From Absidia repens (lineage: Eukaryota; Mucoromycota; Mucoromycetes; Mucorales; Cunninghamellaceae), in assembly GCA_002105175.1 (NCBI GenBank), contig MCGE01000003.1, positions 2,243,001 to 2,307,000 of the forward strand: a DNA stretch of 64,000 nt. Reading direction: 5' to 3'. The translations under genes and the position numbers were made by a program. Positions within the stretch are counted from its first letter, which is position 1. Every line of letters begins with the position of its first letter. The notes beneath the pieces were generated by a model. The model searched no databases and was not told the origin of the DNA. It was given only the letters and a program-made list of their open reading frames with translations. Shown here one piece after another: positions 10,472 through 23,064 of the stretch.

Positions 10472-11312
10472 TTTAGTTTTATATTTTGTTGTTTTAGATT
10501 AGTATCATTTTTTATTATTATTATTATTTATTATATTTATATATTTATACTACGGAAATAAAGTCTACATATTGCATAAACGAAACATTGATGTGTCTTT
10601 TTTTTTTGTGATGATAGAATGAATGGTGTGAAATTGAATATAATGAATTAGCGTCGATGAGGGACAATGATGACCATGATATTGTGGTAGTGGTAAATGA
10701 TATGGAGTATATAGTACGATTTTTGTATTGATAACGATGACTTGTAAAGAGTAAATTTAATGTAGGGAATTAGTGTAAATGAGGGACGATGATGGATCAC
10801 GATTTTATGGTGTGACAAATAATACGGGGGTATATAGTACGATTTGACATTGACAGGGATAATGAACTTGTAAGATTAAAGTCAAATTTGTACAGCATTG
10901 ATGATGACGATATACTGTATCATATTGTACCTAATGGTATTTGTAGTTGCAAAAAAGAAAAGTAAACAGGAAGTGTGTCTGATATGATCAGCTCTCAGAT
11001 TGGGTCAAAAAAGTCGACATATTGTAATAATTTTTTTTATTCTTGATAATCAATAAAAAAAAAAAGGTAAAAGATAATTTGATTTAATAAAAAAAAATGA
11101 TATGGAAGTATATAAAAAGTTGAAGGAGATGGGACGATTGTAATAAATAAAAGAAATCTACAATTACTATGCACAACAAAGGGGGAGAAGACCGGTGGGA
11201 GAGGGAAAAAAAAAAAAGATTAAAAAACAGACTACAGGTGAGAGACGAGGGTGTGAGGAGGGGGAGGGGGGAAAAATCTAAATATTGTCGCCTATTTTCC
11301 TTCGGAGAGACT
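10472..11312. other. Intergenic 3'-3' region between PFA4 and TIM23
   Basis: Convergent gene ends. It contains ATT-type repeats (about 10511-10545), an imperfect tandem duplication (10644-10890, separate entry) and A-rich runs near 11050-11100 and 11200-11230. No gene is supported. Confidence 0.6.
10644..10890 (+). repeat. Imperfect tandem duplication, period about 124 bases
   Basis: The unit starting GAATTAGCGTCGATGAGGGA at 10644 recurs from about 10768 as GAATTAGTGTAAATGAGGGA. Both contain GGTATATAGTACGATTT or AGTATATAGTACGATTT near their middle and AACTTGTAA or GACTTGTAA near their end. Two copies, diverged, no open frame. Confidence 0.75.
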
Positions 11313-12103
11313 CTATTCGTTGACCAATTGAGAAACAAGGGACCAAGCACCGGCAACACCAGCACAAATACCTGATGACATAGCCATCACACGAGGACCT
11401 ATAAGAACAAAAAAAACCGCCGGTTGTCAGAATAAAACCAAGAGACCGTAACATATCCCCTCTATCTATGTATATATTCCTTACCAGCAGTACACTTGAA
11501 GATAGCACCAGAAATGGCACCGCCAGCAATGCTATTGAAGATATCGTGGGTTCCTCTTGAGGCATCGATCATGGCAGTGGTACCATTGTACATCATAGCA
11601 ATGACACCCACGGAATTACCGAGACCAGGACCACGGCGAGTGATTGTGTTGAGAGTAGTGTTCAAACGGACCTTCATGTTGGGAGAAGTGGCGCTGCTCT
11701 TCTTCAATCCTTCAGCCAAACCAAAGGCACCACCCAAAGTCAAACCAGCCAAATAAGCAGTACCTGTACCATAACAGAGATCATCGGTCCAGCCACGAGA
11801 AGGAGTCAAGGTAGCACCGCCTCCACCGTACGATGCTGATTGATTGGGGTCTTCCACCTGAAGGAAATCAATGCCGCCTTGTAAAGCCATGGGTTGGATT
11901 TTGGAACTGTTGTATTGTAAGTTGGACATGAAATCGGGCATCTTTTCGTACGAGTTGTCGCCGAACGATTCATTAGAAGATTCCAAACCGCTGTTACCAG
12001 AAGGTGAATAGATATCATCTTGAGTCAAAGTTTCATTGCCGAAATTGCTGGTGCTGTCAGTGTCGCTAGAAGAGGAAGAGGAGCCAAAACCGAAAATACC
12101 CAT
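11313..12103 (-). CDS. TIM23: Mitochondrial inner-membrane translocase subunit Tim23
   Basis: Channel component of the TIM23 presequence translocase. Two exons: 12103-11485 and 11398-11313, about 234 residues, matching the family's usual length. The N-terminal ~100 residues form the hydrophilic receptor part in the intermembrane space (Ser/Asn rich, MGIFGFGSSSSSSD). The Tim17/22/23 fold follows, with GGIDFLQVEDP, GWTDDLCYGTGTAYLAGLTL, the motif RLNTTLNTITRRGPGLGNS and GTHDIFNSIAGGAISGAIF. The last exon ends GAWSLVSQLVNE. The start ATG is the first in frame, and the short C-terminal exon keeps the fourth membrane segment. No anomalies. Confidence 0.95.
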
Positions 12104-12352
12104 GATGTAATAGAAATTATATATGTATAAGTGAAGTAAAAAGTAAAATAGGATATAAACTTTTTTGGTTTTTTTTTACAACGACTAGGTTGTTTTTGTG
12201 AAAAGTGAAATAAAAAAGAAGGTAAAAGAAAGAAATGGAAAACAAGAATTAAAAAAAAAGTTTTGTGTTCGGATGTCCAACCCCAGCTTCACTGATTCAA
12301 AATATGTGACTGGTGACTGGCAATTCCGTCCGAGTGGCTGTACAGGGTGCCT

Positions 12353-12388
<36 letters not shown>

Positions 12389-12961
12389 GCCAGGCTAGAG
12401 TGGCCACCACTGTGTGGTATTGAGAATCAATCAAGTGGAAGGTCCCAATTTCGATATTTCCCTGTGAGTCCTCAACGGCATATATATTTTATCTAAAGAT
12501 GCTACTCCTCCTGAATTCAGAGAAAAAAAAAGTTCAATACAATGAAGCTGACGGGGATCAAAAACACAACAATTGGTTCACTTTTTCTTTTTCCGTAATC
12601 AAAATTAAAAAAAAAGTCTTAAATTCTGTCCAGATCATTTGATCTCGTTTTGCATTTACTTTTGGTTTTCAGCTTGCCGTTGTCTATGCCATCCACAAAT
12701 AAATAAATAAATAAATAAATAAAAACAAAACTCCCCATTTCCTTCCATGAAGACTATCTTCTATCCCCTCCCACAGTAACTTTGATCACAGAGAGTATTA
12801 TTTCCAGACAGTAGAGCTATACCCCTATTTTTCATATCCCGCATTGATAAAACGCACACCTATAATAAAATCCCATTGTCGAATTTCCAAACATGGAAAC
12901 TCGAAGCAATCAAACTGGCACTCGCATTAAAAAAGAAAACCTCCATAGTTTTTTGGTAGCC

Positions 12962-12999
<38 letters not shown>

Positions 13000-13659
13000 C
13001 ATTCTGTCATTGAATATTTGCTATTATGATAGGATGCAGTAGAAAAATGCAGCACACACCATACATAATTGTTGCAACTTTTCTATATGTTACGGTATTA
13101 TATAAAACCTTACTGTATTTTTAACCGTCCTAAAAAAGCACAGCTAGGAACACTGTTACTGTGCACACTCGAAATTTAAAAAGAAAAAGCTATTGCGATA
13201 TCATAATTATCATATCATAAGCATTCGCACACTTCCAAAATAATGTTATATGTACAGCATGTCATTACGGGTGGGAAAGGAGGATGCTATTTAAAGTGCG
13301 TTACATGTATTTTAACGGAATGGAGCTAAACGTTTCTTGTCATTTCATATTTCTGTGAACGGCACCTTGACTCTAAACCGTCATGCTCAATGTTCAGTCG
13401 GTCAGCTTTTTTTTTTTTTTTTTTTGTACATATGATATGACATGAAAAACGAAATTAGAAAAATGCCTTGAACCCTCTGCCCCTTTGCACCTTGATGAGC
13501 AGCATCTTGTCGCCTATATAGCTAGTTTTTATTTAGGGCTTTATGTATAGCATACCCGCGTAAAATAATATACTAGATATGTGGAGGCGGTAATAGTTTA
13601 ATATGGTGGTTTTAACATACACACAACACGACCTCAATTCATTTCTAGGATTGGTCATG
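12104..13659. other. Intergenic AT-rich DNA with simple repeats
   Basis: TIM23 promoter side followed by DNA without a supported gene. It holds a T27-type run (about 12355-12387), (AAAT)n near 12697-12722, (ATT)n at 12965-13001 and a T-run near 13407. Short open frames have no family resemblance. Confidence 0.5.
12965..13001. repeat. (ATT)n microsatellite
   Basis: About 12 ATT units. Further trinucleotide A/T arrays lie at about 30233-30278 and, as ATA/AAT, at about 35168-35231. Confidence 0.95.
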
Positions 13660-14512
13660 CAGCAATACGGTCATTGTTGATTGTAAATGATCTAAGCCTG
13701 CCAGGCAGTCATTCTGGAAACTGGGGGGGAAAAGAATTGGAGTCATTTTGGGTAACCTAGAAAGCAATTGTTGGGAAGACAGACACTCACAAAACATCTA
13801 GAATAGCGATATTTGTCATTATTAAATGAGTTAAAGGATACATGAGATTAATAAAAGCCATATTTTATTGAAGCATATTGTTTGGGTACTAAAACTAAAC
13901 AACGAGGGGTTCATTATAACAGAGGATCTAATGGAAGGATCTATTGAGGGAGACTATTGTGAGATTTAAAGAAAGGTCAACACTAATCTAAAGTGACGAT
14001 CTAAAATGGGAGCTAATATATACTGTGAAAGGCATGAGAACGATTAAAGGGATATCTTTTATTGAAACAAAAGACCGGCCAACACCAAACAATAGGGGTG
14101 ATGACAGTATACAAAGGATCTATTTCACAAGACATGACGAGAGAGAGAGGAAGAGAGAGAATGGACACATTTTTCGTTGAAGCAAGTAAAAAGAGAAATA
14201 TTTTATTCAAGAATAGAAACAAGCTATGGTTAACATCAAACTAAGCTAATGAAGGCTTCAAAAAGCCAACTAAAGGTGCCCTCAGATCCTAGATCCAAAA
14301 TGAAAGGGGTTCCCCATGCATCTTGTAGTCCCTGAGCTGGAACCCTTCTAAACTAGTCCTGATACAATTCTAGGCCCAACATACCCTCAAAGAAGTTGAA
14401 ATGGTGAAGAAAAAAAGAAAGAAAGAAAGAGGAAATGAAAAGGAAGAGAGCCGGAGCGAAAAAAAAAATCGGGGTAAACAAAAAAAAAAAATTCACGTGG
14501 GCGGGATATGAA
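13660..14512 (-). repeat. Dispersed repeat family A, copy A2 (reverse)
   Basis: Read on the minus strand from 14512, it begins TTCATATCCCGCCCACGTG, one mismatch from the consensus head. The polypyrimidine tract follows, then the core GGGGAACCCCTTTCATTTTG (14325-14300 region), then AATAAAATAT-type sub-blocks at about 14200, 14060 and 13870. The TTTTGTGAGTGTCTG block near 13795 and a GGCTTAGATCATTT block near 13695 close the unit, in the same order as copies A3 and A4. Confidence 0.8.
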
Positions 14513-16456
14513 TATATCTTATTTTTTATTGTTGCTTGATCGATGATTTTTTTTTTTTCAAAAAAGGAAGCTCTCCTTTTTTTTGTGCCTCTCTTCTTGT
14601 TCACTACATCGACACCAATGAGCAGAATCAACAAGGTGGTTTTATTCGCAAGTTAGTAGTCGCCCCATTTCGCTATCGAGAGCATTGTCGTTCTCTACCT
14701 TGGATCTCTTTGCAGTCAGTGTAGAGCAATCAGGTATATTTTGGTTTACCCCCTTCACTGTAAATATTTTGCCACTAGTGTATAATAGCATGCCTTCTTT
14801 GATTGAATTAGTCTATCTTGCATTAGGTTTATTATACAATAAGATATTCCTCATTCTCACACATTCCACGCTCATCCGCACTTACCTCTGAATGCCTCAT
14901 CTTTAAATAGGTACTATGTTATTTCCATTAGACTACACAGCTTACTTTAGCTGTTATAGCTTAATATATACATTGTAATAAAAAGTTTCCTTTTTACTTT
15001 TACACCGTCTCTCATACGTTTGTTTTGTCTTGTCGTATGGGTATATCCTGTATAATGTATGTGTGTGCAGAAAGATAAGCTGACTTATTTATCAAAGGAT
15101 TGATACGCACCGGAAGATATTCGTTTACCTGCGTATCACTTTTTGTTGTTGTTGTTGCTGTTGTAAACGTCTTGTTGTTGCAAGTCCTCGACCACTCAGC
15201 CAAAACCAGCCCTCTTCAAATACTTGATGCGATTTTTTATAATACACAGACACAGCGATATGATATAATATGATAATGAATTCGAAACTTGATAGAATTG
15301 ACTGTGTTATGTGCTCTGTTTCCACATACAGACATCCTTTTTCCCGATTCCAATGCTTTTCTTCTTTTTTTTTTCCAGATAAGAAAATGATGTTGAAGTT
15401 ATTAAAAGAAGATCGGGTTGAAAGTATATCCAAATACGATTATATTAATCTCTCATTCTCCCATACCAAATTCGAAGCGGATTTTCGCCAGGTTGAGGTA
15501 CAATTGTGCAACCTGTCAACGGCGGGATGCAAATAATATATGTCAACCTTTCCTACTTGTCGGTCCGCCTCGTCTTTTTTGGAATTTGGAAGGGACAGGG
15601 GTATCTATCCACCAGGCCTGCAAATTCAAGGGTGATTATAGTATAAAGCTATACTACATTATACTATACTATACTATACTATATTATACTATATTGTATG
15701 CAAATAGTCGCAATGTTTTTAATTAAAAATTTTATATAAACGACATAAGGTACCCCTCACCAGCGTGCCGTTGATCATTTTTGAAACGCCGCCTTTGTTT
15801 TTTTCGACAATGCAAAGAAAAAGCGCACTAATGAATGATGATGAAATCGGTCCTTCCAAAAATAACATTTTGTTCTGATGATGTAGATCTTTTTTTTAGA
15901 TCGGTTCATCGTTCATCATCAAGTAAATATAAAACAAGCCATTTTCTTGAAGCCTACACATGACGTTCATTATGAGACGGTACTGTAAATATATCATCCA
16001 TTGTCTGCTCTCTCATATGCAAGTCATATAAATAAAGGTTACCAAAGATAATAAAGACACAGGGAAAAAACATATGGTGATACACCAGAATTAGGAAATG
16101 TTTTCGTTGCCAAGGCCCCGCTGAGATTGAAAATAGGACACTTAAAAATAGTTGATGTTTTTTTTGCTTTCCAAAAATGACAGACATGGTAAGGTGATAC
16201 AACGAATGGTTTCAGACTATATGAACAAAAATCACTAAAAGAAAAAAAAATAGAAAAGCGATCAACAAGCCCCACATTTATCTTTGTAATTGTATTTTTT
16301 TTTATTTGGAATATGTAGAAAAAAATAATGATGACAATAAATAATAACAAGTATACATGAAGAAAACAATAACAAAGAAAAAGGGGAAGGAGGTAGAGAG
16401 GAGAGAGAAGGTAATAATAATCTACAACTAAAAAGTAAAATAAAAAGTAACTATAA
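14513..16456. other. Intergenic, no supported gene
   Basis: A/T-rich. Upstream of the A2 head the minus strand has AGAGCTTCC (about 14565-14573), shared with other copies. The short frame 15270-15536 (ends DFRQVEVQLCNLSTAGCK) has no recognised family. The array 15644-15700 is a degenerate (TATAC)n repeat. Confidence 0.45.
15644..15700. repeat. Degenerate (TATAC)n pentanucleotide array
   Basis: The runs ACTATACTATACTATACTAT and ATTATACTATATTGTATG are a short tandem array with period 5 and a few substitutions. Confidence 0.85.
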
Positions 16457-17675
16457 TTACATAGCCCAAAGTAAAGCACTACCAAGAGATACCAATACAA
16501 GAGAGGAATACATGGAAGAAGAGAAGATCAAAGAGTCGCCGCCAGATTGAGAGTTGCCACCACCGGCAGTAGTAGAAGATTGGAGGTTGCATTTGAGTGT
16601 GGTGGCATTGTTGTAAGTGACATTGTTGAGTTGAGCAGCAATTTGTAAGGTGTTCCCGTAGTTATAAAAGTCCACTTCCAAGAAGGTGGGACGACGACCA
16701 AAAGCGGATTGACATTCTTGAGCTTGTTGTAAGAGAGAGTCGGCGTTGGTGATGTTGGCTTTACCCTTTTGAGGGATTTCAATAGCAGTGCCACCAAGGT
16801 TGAGACTGCCGTAAAGGAAATGATTCATTACATACATCATGGCTTCAGGGTTGGAAGGATCTGAAGGTCGGTCGATAGTACACTTAAAGGAGTTTTCATT
16901 ACTATTGTCGTATGGAGTTTCGAATACATAATTGAATTCTGATAACAACCTATAAATAATATGGGACACAAAAAAGTTAAAAATAAAAAAAAATTTCATA
17001 CGCATCCAACCATTCCCCCAACCCTATAATCATCATTATCGCTATCATGATATACCCATCATAAAAATAGAATATGAATATCACTTACCAAGGCACCTGT
17101 GATTGATCACCTCCAAGGTCAGTAAAAGTCACCAGTCGCTTTCCTGAAGAAATCATTTCTTGTAAAGTAGGCCATGTATAGTTTCCAACAGGTTGAGTAT
17201 AAACAATGTCCAATAAGCCCGCAGCTTCATACATCGCCTTGAAATCAGAAGGTTGGAATGCCTTATTGTTTGGCGTGTTCCACATGATAGTCACCACATC
17301 ATTGGGATTGTTCTTCAGCCAATTGCCCACTTCACTGAGTGTATCCTTGGCAGGTCCGGCATCCAAAATTGTACAAGAGGTATGACATAAGTGGATATCG
17401 TTGGCAGGGTCAGAAACAGACACGTTAGAAGGAAGGACAGCCGAGAATTTCAGCCCACGTACACCATCGTCGAGTTGTGTTGACACTGAGCAAGCTTGAT
17501 TCGCAGCTGGGTTGGACGCAAAGCCGTATGAGTTGTGGGTAAGAATGGTGCTGATTTCGTGGTAAGGCACCGAGCATAGTTCCTTGTAACCATTACAGGC
17601 GTCTTGTGCTGAGACCGTAGTGGCCGCTGCTGCTATTAATGTGGTAAGGACAGTACCAAGGGTAAAAGAATACAT
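16457..17675 (-). CDS. Secreted PLC-like phosphodiesterase (PI-PLC X fold), probable GPI anchor
   Basis: Two exons, 17675-17089 and 16949-16457, about 359 residues. The start at MYSFTLGTVLTTLIAAAATT is preferred because it is a clean signal peptide with cleavage near VSA-QDA. An in-frame ATG at 17714 adds a hydrophobic extension. The body matches fungal PLC-like TIM-barrel proteins: THNSYGFASNPAANQ (first catalytic His), QLDDGVRGLKF (Arg), IHLCHTSCTILDAGP (second His), then NPNDVVTIMWN and GKRLVTFTD, and in exon 2 an FLEVDFYNYG stretch. The C-terminus is Ser/Gly-rich, followed by a hydrophobic end without charged tail (SMYSSLVLVSLGSALLWAM), as in GPI-anchored proteins. The substrate is unknown. 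Related fungal proteins are cell-surface enzymes. Confidence 0.88.
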
Positions 17676-18433
17676 GATAGTGTATAAATATATATATAAA
17701 AGAAAAAGGTACAAAAGGTGACGAAGAAAAAAAAAAAAAAGAAGAAGAAAAGAAAGAGAAAAGAAGACGAAGAAAAAGAGGCGGATAAAAAAAGAAACCG
17801 CAGGTCAGAAAATGAAGAAAAATAGAGCGCAGCCCAAAAAAGTACGGTTTTGGATTTTTAGTACAGCCAATCAGGCTATCACTGATTAAAATCATTCCCC
17901 ATATGGAAAGGGGCCAGCCTTTAAATATTGACCAGACATTTTTTTCGCTTGATTACCAATGTGTGGATTTATCTGCATGTCAACTAAAATATTATGAGAA
18001 CGCATTGTGTGGTCATTATTTTGACCAAAAAATAAAAAAGGCACCATTTTTCAATTGTTGGCCTGCGGGATTTGAAAACCCATATGAGACCAGTGAGAAA
18101 AAGCATGAAGCTCCCTTTTTCTTTTCTTCCTCGTGCTCTCCTTTTTACCTATTATTTCTATTTCTTTCTTTCTTTCATATTCTCTTCTTTCTTCTTCCCT
18201 TTGATACCCTCTTTTTAACCCCCTCCTTCTATTGTTTAAAAAAGCACCTTTGTTTCACCTTTTTTTTTTTTTTTGACAATTCATTGATTCTTTCAATATA
18301 CAAATATTGACCAACTAGAAAAAAAACAAAAGACGAAAAACAAGGTTGACAAGTTGATATCTATTACCCCACTCACTCATTCATTCACTCAGTCACTCAC
18401 CCATACAATATACAATAAATCAAAACAATCGTC
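17676..18433. promoter_or_regulatory. Divergent intergenic region, PLC-like gene / CH-kinase gene
   Basis: About 760 bases with strong strand asymmetry: purine-rich 17700-17830 and pyrimidine-rich 18110-18290. At about 18065-18077 the minus strand reads TTCAAATCCCGC, resembling the head of repeat family A, with GAAGCTCCC nearby. No family A body follows. It probably includes both promoters. Confidence 0.4.
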
Positions 18434-21400
18434 ATGCATCGATCTATCAGTTATCAACCAACATCAAGCTCACTGCCTACCACTTTACCCAAACCATCAC
18501 TCGATCACATGTATTCTCAACAACAATGGACGCGAAGCTGGATAGAAACAACGCTCCAACAACCGTTACCAACGAACAATTTATTCCTTTGTTTACGAAA
18601 TGGGGTTATTATTTGCAGGTAAAACCAAAAAAGAAAAGAGACGTCGGGTTATGTGCGTGTATGGAGGTAACAAAAAGGAGTAGCAGACAGACAAAAGGGG
18701 AAGGAAAGGGGAAAGTAAATAAAAATAGGAAGGGAGGAGTAAGACAGGTCCCTTCTTCACATATACACACACTCACGCTCGCTCGGTTTGATTGTGGGAA
18801 GAAGGGAGTGAAAGTAGGTGTACCTTGTATATTAAATACCTTTTTATTTTATTTTATATTAGGTTGATAAATAGATTACAGCCAGGAGCTGTTCATCAAA
18901 TCCATTACAATGATTGTATCTCTGCAAAGGTAAAAGAAATTTTAAATTTAGTACTAAAAAACAACAATAACAATGCTTAACGGTTTCATCTTTTTCTTAT
19001 TAGGAAGAAAACATCAATCAATTCTTGAAAGCCGCGGCAACGGTAACTTTAAAAAAAAAAGATTAATTCAAACTGCAAGAAAAAAGCTTATAGTTTATTA
19101 TATAGTTTGGACTTGAAAATACGGAATTGTTTGATGTGAATGACTTGTTGGAAGGCGAAGATATGAATGCGGTAAGCCTCATTATTAACGATCAATCAAT
19201 TTAATGCAGATGACTCATATTTTTAATAAATGAAATGTAGGTAATTTGGACATTATCACGATTGGCAGTTTTGATGGATACTCGACAACAGTTGTTATGG
19301 TCAAGTTATGACTTACATTCAATGGGAACTTCGGTGTTGTCAACTCCTTCTCCGGTGGTTAGTGACAACAACAAAATCAGCAATCATCAACACGCAGATA
19401 AAAAAAAGGACGACCTCCAACTAGGGAACAACTTGAAAGCGAATCAGGGATTATTGGATTATTCTAAGGAGTCCTCCTGCTCTGGTGACTCGACTTTACT
19501 CTTGTCAACTTATCAGCAGCAACAGCAACAGCAGCAACGGGGTCAGGACAGTCAAGGGATCAATACCACGCAACTACAATACGATCAGCAACGACATTCA
19601 ATATGGTCACTTCCTGACGAAGAAGAAGGGATTGATTGGAATCAGCAACAACAATATATTCACTGTCCTCCTCACTCTCCTCGTACTCATTCTTTTTGTC
19701 CTTCCTCTTCTCCCCCCGATATGTCTCGATCAAACAAAGCTGTATCTTCTGATAGCGGGTATGGTACAACCCGACAGTCTTCTTGGAATCAATCTCAGCC
19801 CACCGATCCATCTATACCATTGCAACTTGTCTCTTTGTTTGATAATGAACAACGACAACAACAATCACCAAAAGCAACAATCACTTCCTATACTGGATCA
19901 CTTACAGATGACAACGACGATGACGACGATGACGATGACGATGACGATGATGATGACATTACTCAGTCAAATGCTTATGGAATCACAACACCGCCTCCTT
20001 CCAACGGCGGCAGTAAAAACAGCAAAGGGTCCATCTCATCAAGACTCTCTAGCTTACCTTTTGGAAAGAAATTCTCGCTTCGACAAAAGACTCCCTTCCA
20101 CATGCGATACCAAGAATGGACTGAAAGTCGAATGAACAACACGAGCAACAACAATACCCACGCCAAACCTTCTGTCATGGACTTATTTCCTCCAGCACCA
20201 GTAGCAGATGATGATACACCTTCGCCTCTTGTGCACTCATCGTTATCATCTCCACTTTTATCGAAACACCCACGTACAGAACAACATCAACCAATGACTG
20301 CCACGGACTACAATACCACTCAAGAATCAACATCCGATATTGAACAAAATACAGTGACTCATCATCCTTCAATTTGTGAATCCATGACAAGACGAAAATC
20401 AACTGGCAATTTGATCTCTCAAAAACGTGCAACCATTATTCGGACATCAAGCGAAAGTGTGCACCAACAGAACAATTTGGAATTGATCGACGTTGCTGGA
20501 CAAGTGATTGGAAAATATGTAAGTAAAAAATCGATCGACAATACCGCTTTTTGCGTCTCCTTCTTTTTTTAATTCATGCAAACCTTTTATTACTGTTTAA
20601 TTTTTTGTAGAAACTCGGTAACGTCATTGGAAAGGGTCAATTTGGTGTAGTTTATCGGTAAGCCCATTACATGGTTCTACTCTATTAGATCTAGTATGGT
20701 TCTTTTTATATATATATGAATAACTTGTCTGATTTTTTTTTAATTAATACAACATTTAGGGCACTAGAACTACGAACAGGGAAAATGGTGGCCGTAAAAC
20801 GGATCAAGTTAAACTCCTCAAAAAAACGGGATATTTTGGAAGTAATGGTAAGGGGATTTTTTTATATATATATAAAAAAGAAACGAAAGAAGGGGAATAA
20901 GAAAAGGAGGTGGGTGGGTAGATGGGTGGAGGAGAAAGGAGATGCAATCGAGAAAGGAACTCGTAGAGAAGAACAAAAAAAGAAAGTGGACCATCTATTA
21001 GCTGCATATGGAATATACTAATCCATCATACCTTATTTTTATATATGAACAATAGCAAGAAGCGCAACTTTTACAACAGCTCAGTCATCCGAATATTGTC
21101 AAATATGAGGGATTTATACAAACAGACGGCCATGTCAACATTATCTTGGAATTTGTCGAAAACGGGTCTCTTCTGAACACGTTAAAATCGTTTGATACCT
21201 TTCCTGAAAACTTGGTCGCAAGCTACTGCACTCGTATTCTTCAAGGTCTCGAATATTTACATGCACAAAATGTGGTCCATTGTGATTTGAAGGCGGCCAA
21301 TATTCTTACGACAAAAGCTGGGCATGTCAAACTGTCGGATTTCGGTGTCTCTCTGAATCTTCGACTCAAGGAAAATGAAGTCGGCGCTGTGGCTGGAACA

Positions 21401-23064
21401 CCTAATTGGAGTAAGCTCAAAAGGAATGTCAATAACAACAGTCAAACACTAACCCTCTGTCTGTCCCTTTTTATTTATTAGTGGCACCGGAAGTGATTGA
21501 ATTGAAAGGCGCGTCAGTGAAATCCGATATTTGGTCCTTGGGCTGCACCATCATCGAACTGTGTACTGGAAAACCACCATACTCAGATTTGTTACCAATG
21601 ACAGCACTTTTCCGTATTGTCGAAGATGAATATCCTCCTCTTCCAAGTGGACTGTCTGATGTAAGAAAAGCATCCGATTTCTTCTTTTTTTTTTTTTTTA
21701 GCAATGGACTAAAATAGTGTTATTATATTTAGGATCTGTACGACTTTCTGCGGAACTGTTTTGCCAAAAATCCGGATGATCGATCCACTGCTACCGACCT
21801 ACTCTCACATGCCTGGATTCGCACTCACCAACACGAAGAAAGTTTTGATAACATGAATAGTATCATCGACATAGACCATCATTCAACACCTCTCTCAAAT
21901 ATCTCCACTGAAATCGAAACCGCGCCAAGCACACCATATGATTTGGAGGATGCCGCCGACAATGATCTACCTCCTTGGATGTTACATGCCGCGGACAGCA
22001 AACTCCATTCTCGATCATCTAGTGTTTTGGCCGACAAATTCCAACAGCAACAACAAGAATATCACCAGCATCATCAAGTACAACCGCAAGCTCATTGTTA
22101 TGTCAAAGGCACTTTTCCAAAAGGTAACAAAAAAGTGGACAAAAGAATCGAAAGCATCATATTGAATTTTTTTTTATGGTATAAAATAGGTGCTGTTAAG
22201 TGCAAGTCATGTCATCTGCCGATCAAAAAGAATGCGTACATTTGTGAAGGTAAAACACAATAGATGAAGCAGGTTACACTTTTATGTGATGTTTATTTAT
22301 TTTTCTTAATAGAGTGTGGATTTATATGTCACGATCAATGTAAAACGACCTTAGGATGTCATCGATCAACATATATAACCTCGACTACACCTCCTGTACC
22401 ACCAACCATCCACGGTCAACCGTCACCAACATTATCATATACCCAGGAACATAACGAACAAATGAACACGGATCCCCACCCAAAAACGCGCCGATCCAAT
22501 TCGTCGTATTCCATTCAAGCGTTTTTATCCTCGTCCTCATCGTCAACATCCCATCGCCAACAACAACAACAACCGCCACGACAGTCTTCTCTATCACCAC
22601 CGATCAAGCCAAGGAATTCAGTTTCTACACAACTTCGTCAACGAACACACAAACTTTCGCGGGTTTTCTCATCTAGAATCCAATCCTCATCCGCAGCCTC
22701 TTTGCCTCCACAACAAATTTATCCTGCAAAAGATCAGAAACAGCAAAAATTGTCGTATGGAAGCAAAAGCTGCGATGCCTTGCGACTCATTCATGAAGAA
22801 CCTTATCGATCCAAAGCGTTAAAAAATGATTCCCAATCATCGTCATCCTCCTCCTATTCTTCATCGTCATCCTATCATTTGGAATACGATTCTCCTTTGT
22901 CCACATGCTCTTCGTCCAGTCCACCCCCTCTTCCCACCACCTCCACTACCACCACAAAGAAATACGCCGCTGCATGGGAGAACAACAATATCAAACGACG
23001 ATCCAGTAAACGGGACAAGCTCAAACGACGTACCACCAACCCCGACGACTGTATCATCTCTTGA
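18434..23064 (+). CDS. CH-domain / STE-type protein kinase / C1-domain protein with CaaX tail
   Basis: Twelve exons (18434-18618, 18863-18929, 19004-19042, 19106-19171, 19241-20518, 20611-20657, 20760-20847, 21056-21410, 21482-21660, 21733-22123, 22190-22249, 22313-23064) give about 1168 residues. Residues ~30-130 form a calponin-homology domain ([51 protein letters not shown]). A long Gln/Ser/Asp-rich linker follows, with a poly-Asp run. The kinase domain (~545-800) has [11 protein letters not shown], the VAVK lysine, [20 protein letters not shown] and [17 protein letters not shown]. It most resembles Cdc7/SepH/Cdc15 and MAPKKK-type STE kinases of septation and polarity signalling. A zinc-binding C1 domain lies at ~885-940 ([24 protein letters not shown]). 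The C-terminus is basic and ends DDCIIS, a CaaX box. The role is inferred: membrane-linked cytoskeletal or septation kinase. Confidence 0.9.

Noticed and set aside
15270..15536. 88-residue frame with FSHTKFEADFRQVEVQLCN
   Set aside because: No family recognised, no clear neighbours or splice signals; could be a relic but support is too weak.
19485..20135. 216-residue plus-strand frame inside exon 5 of the kinase gene
   Set aside because: Overlaps the phase-consistent kinase exon; it exists because Gln and Asp codon runs stay open in other frames.
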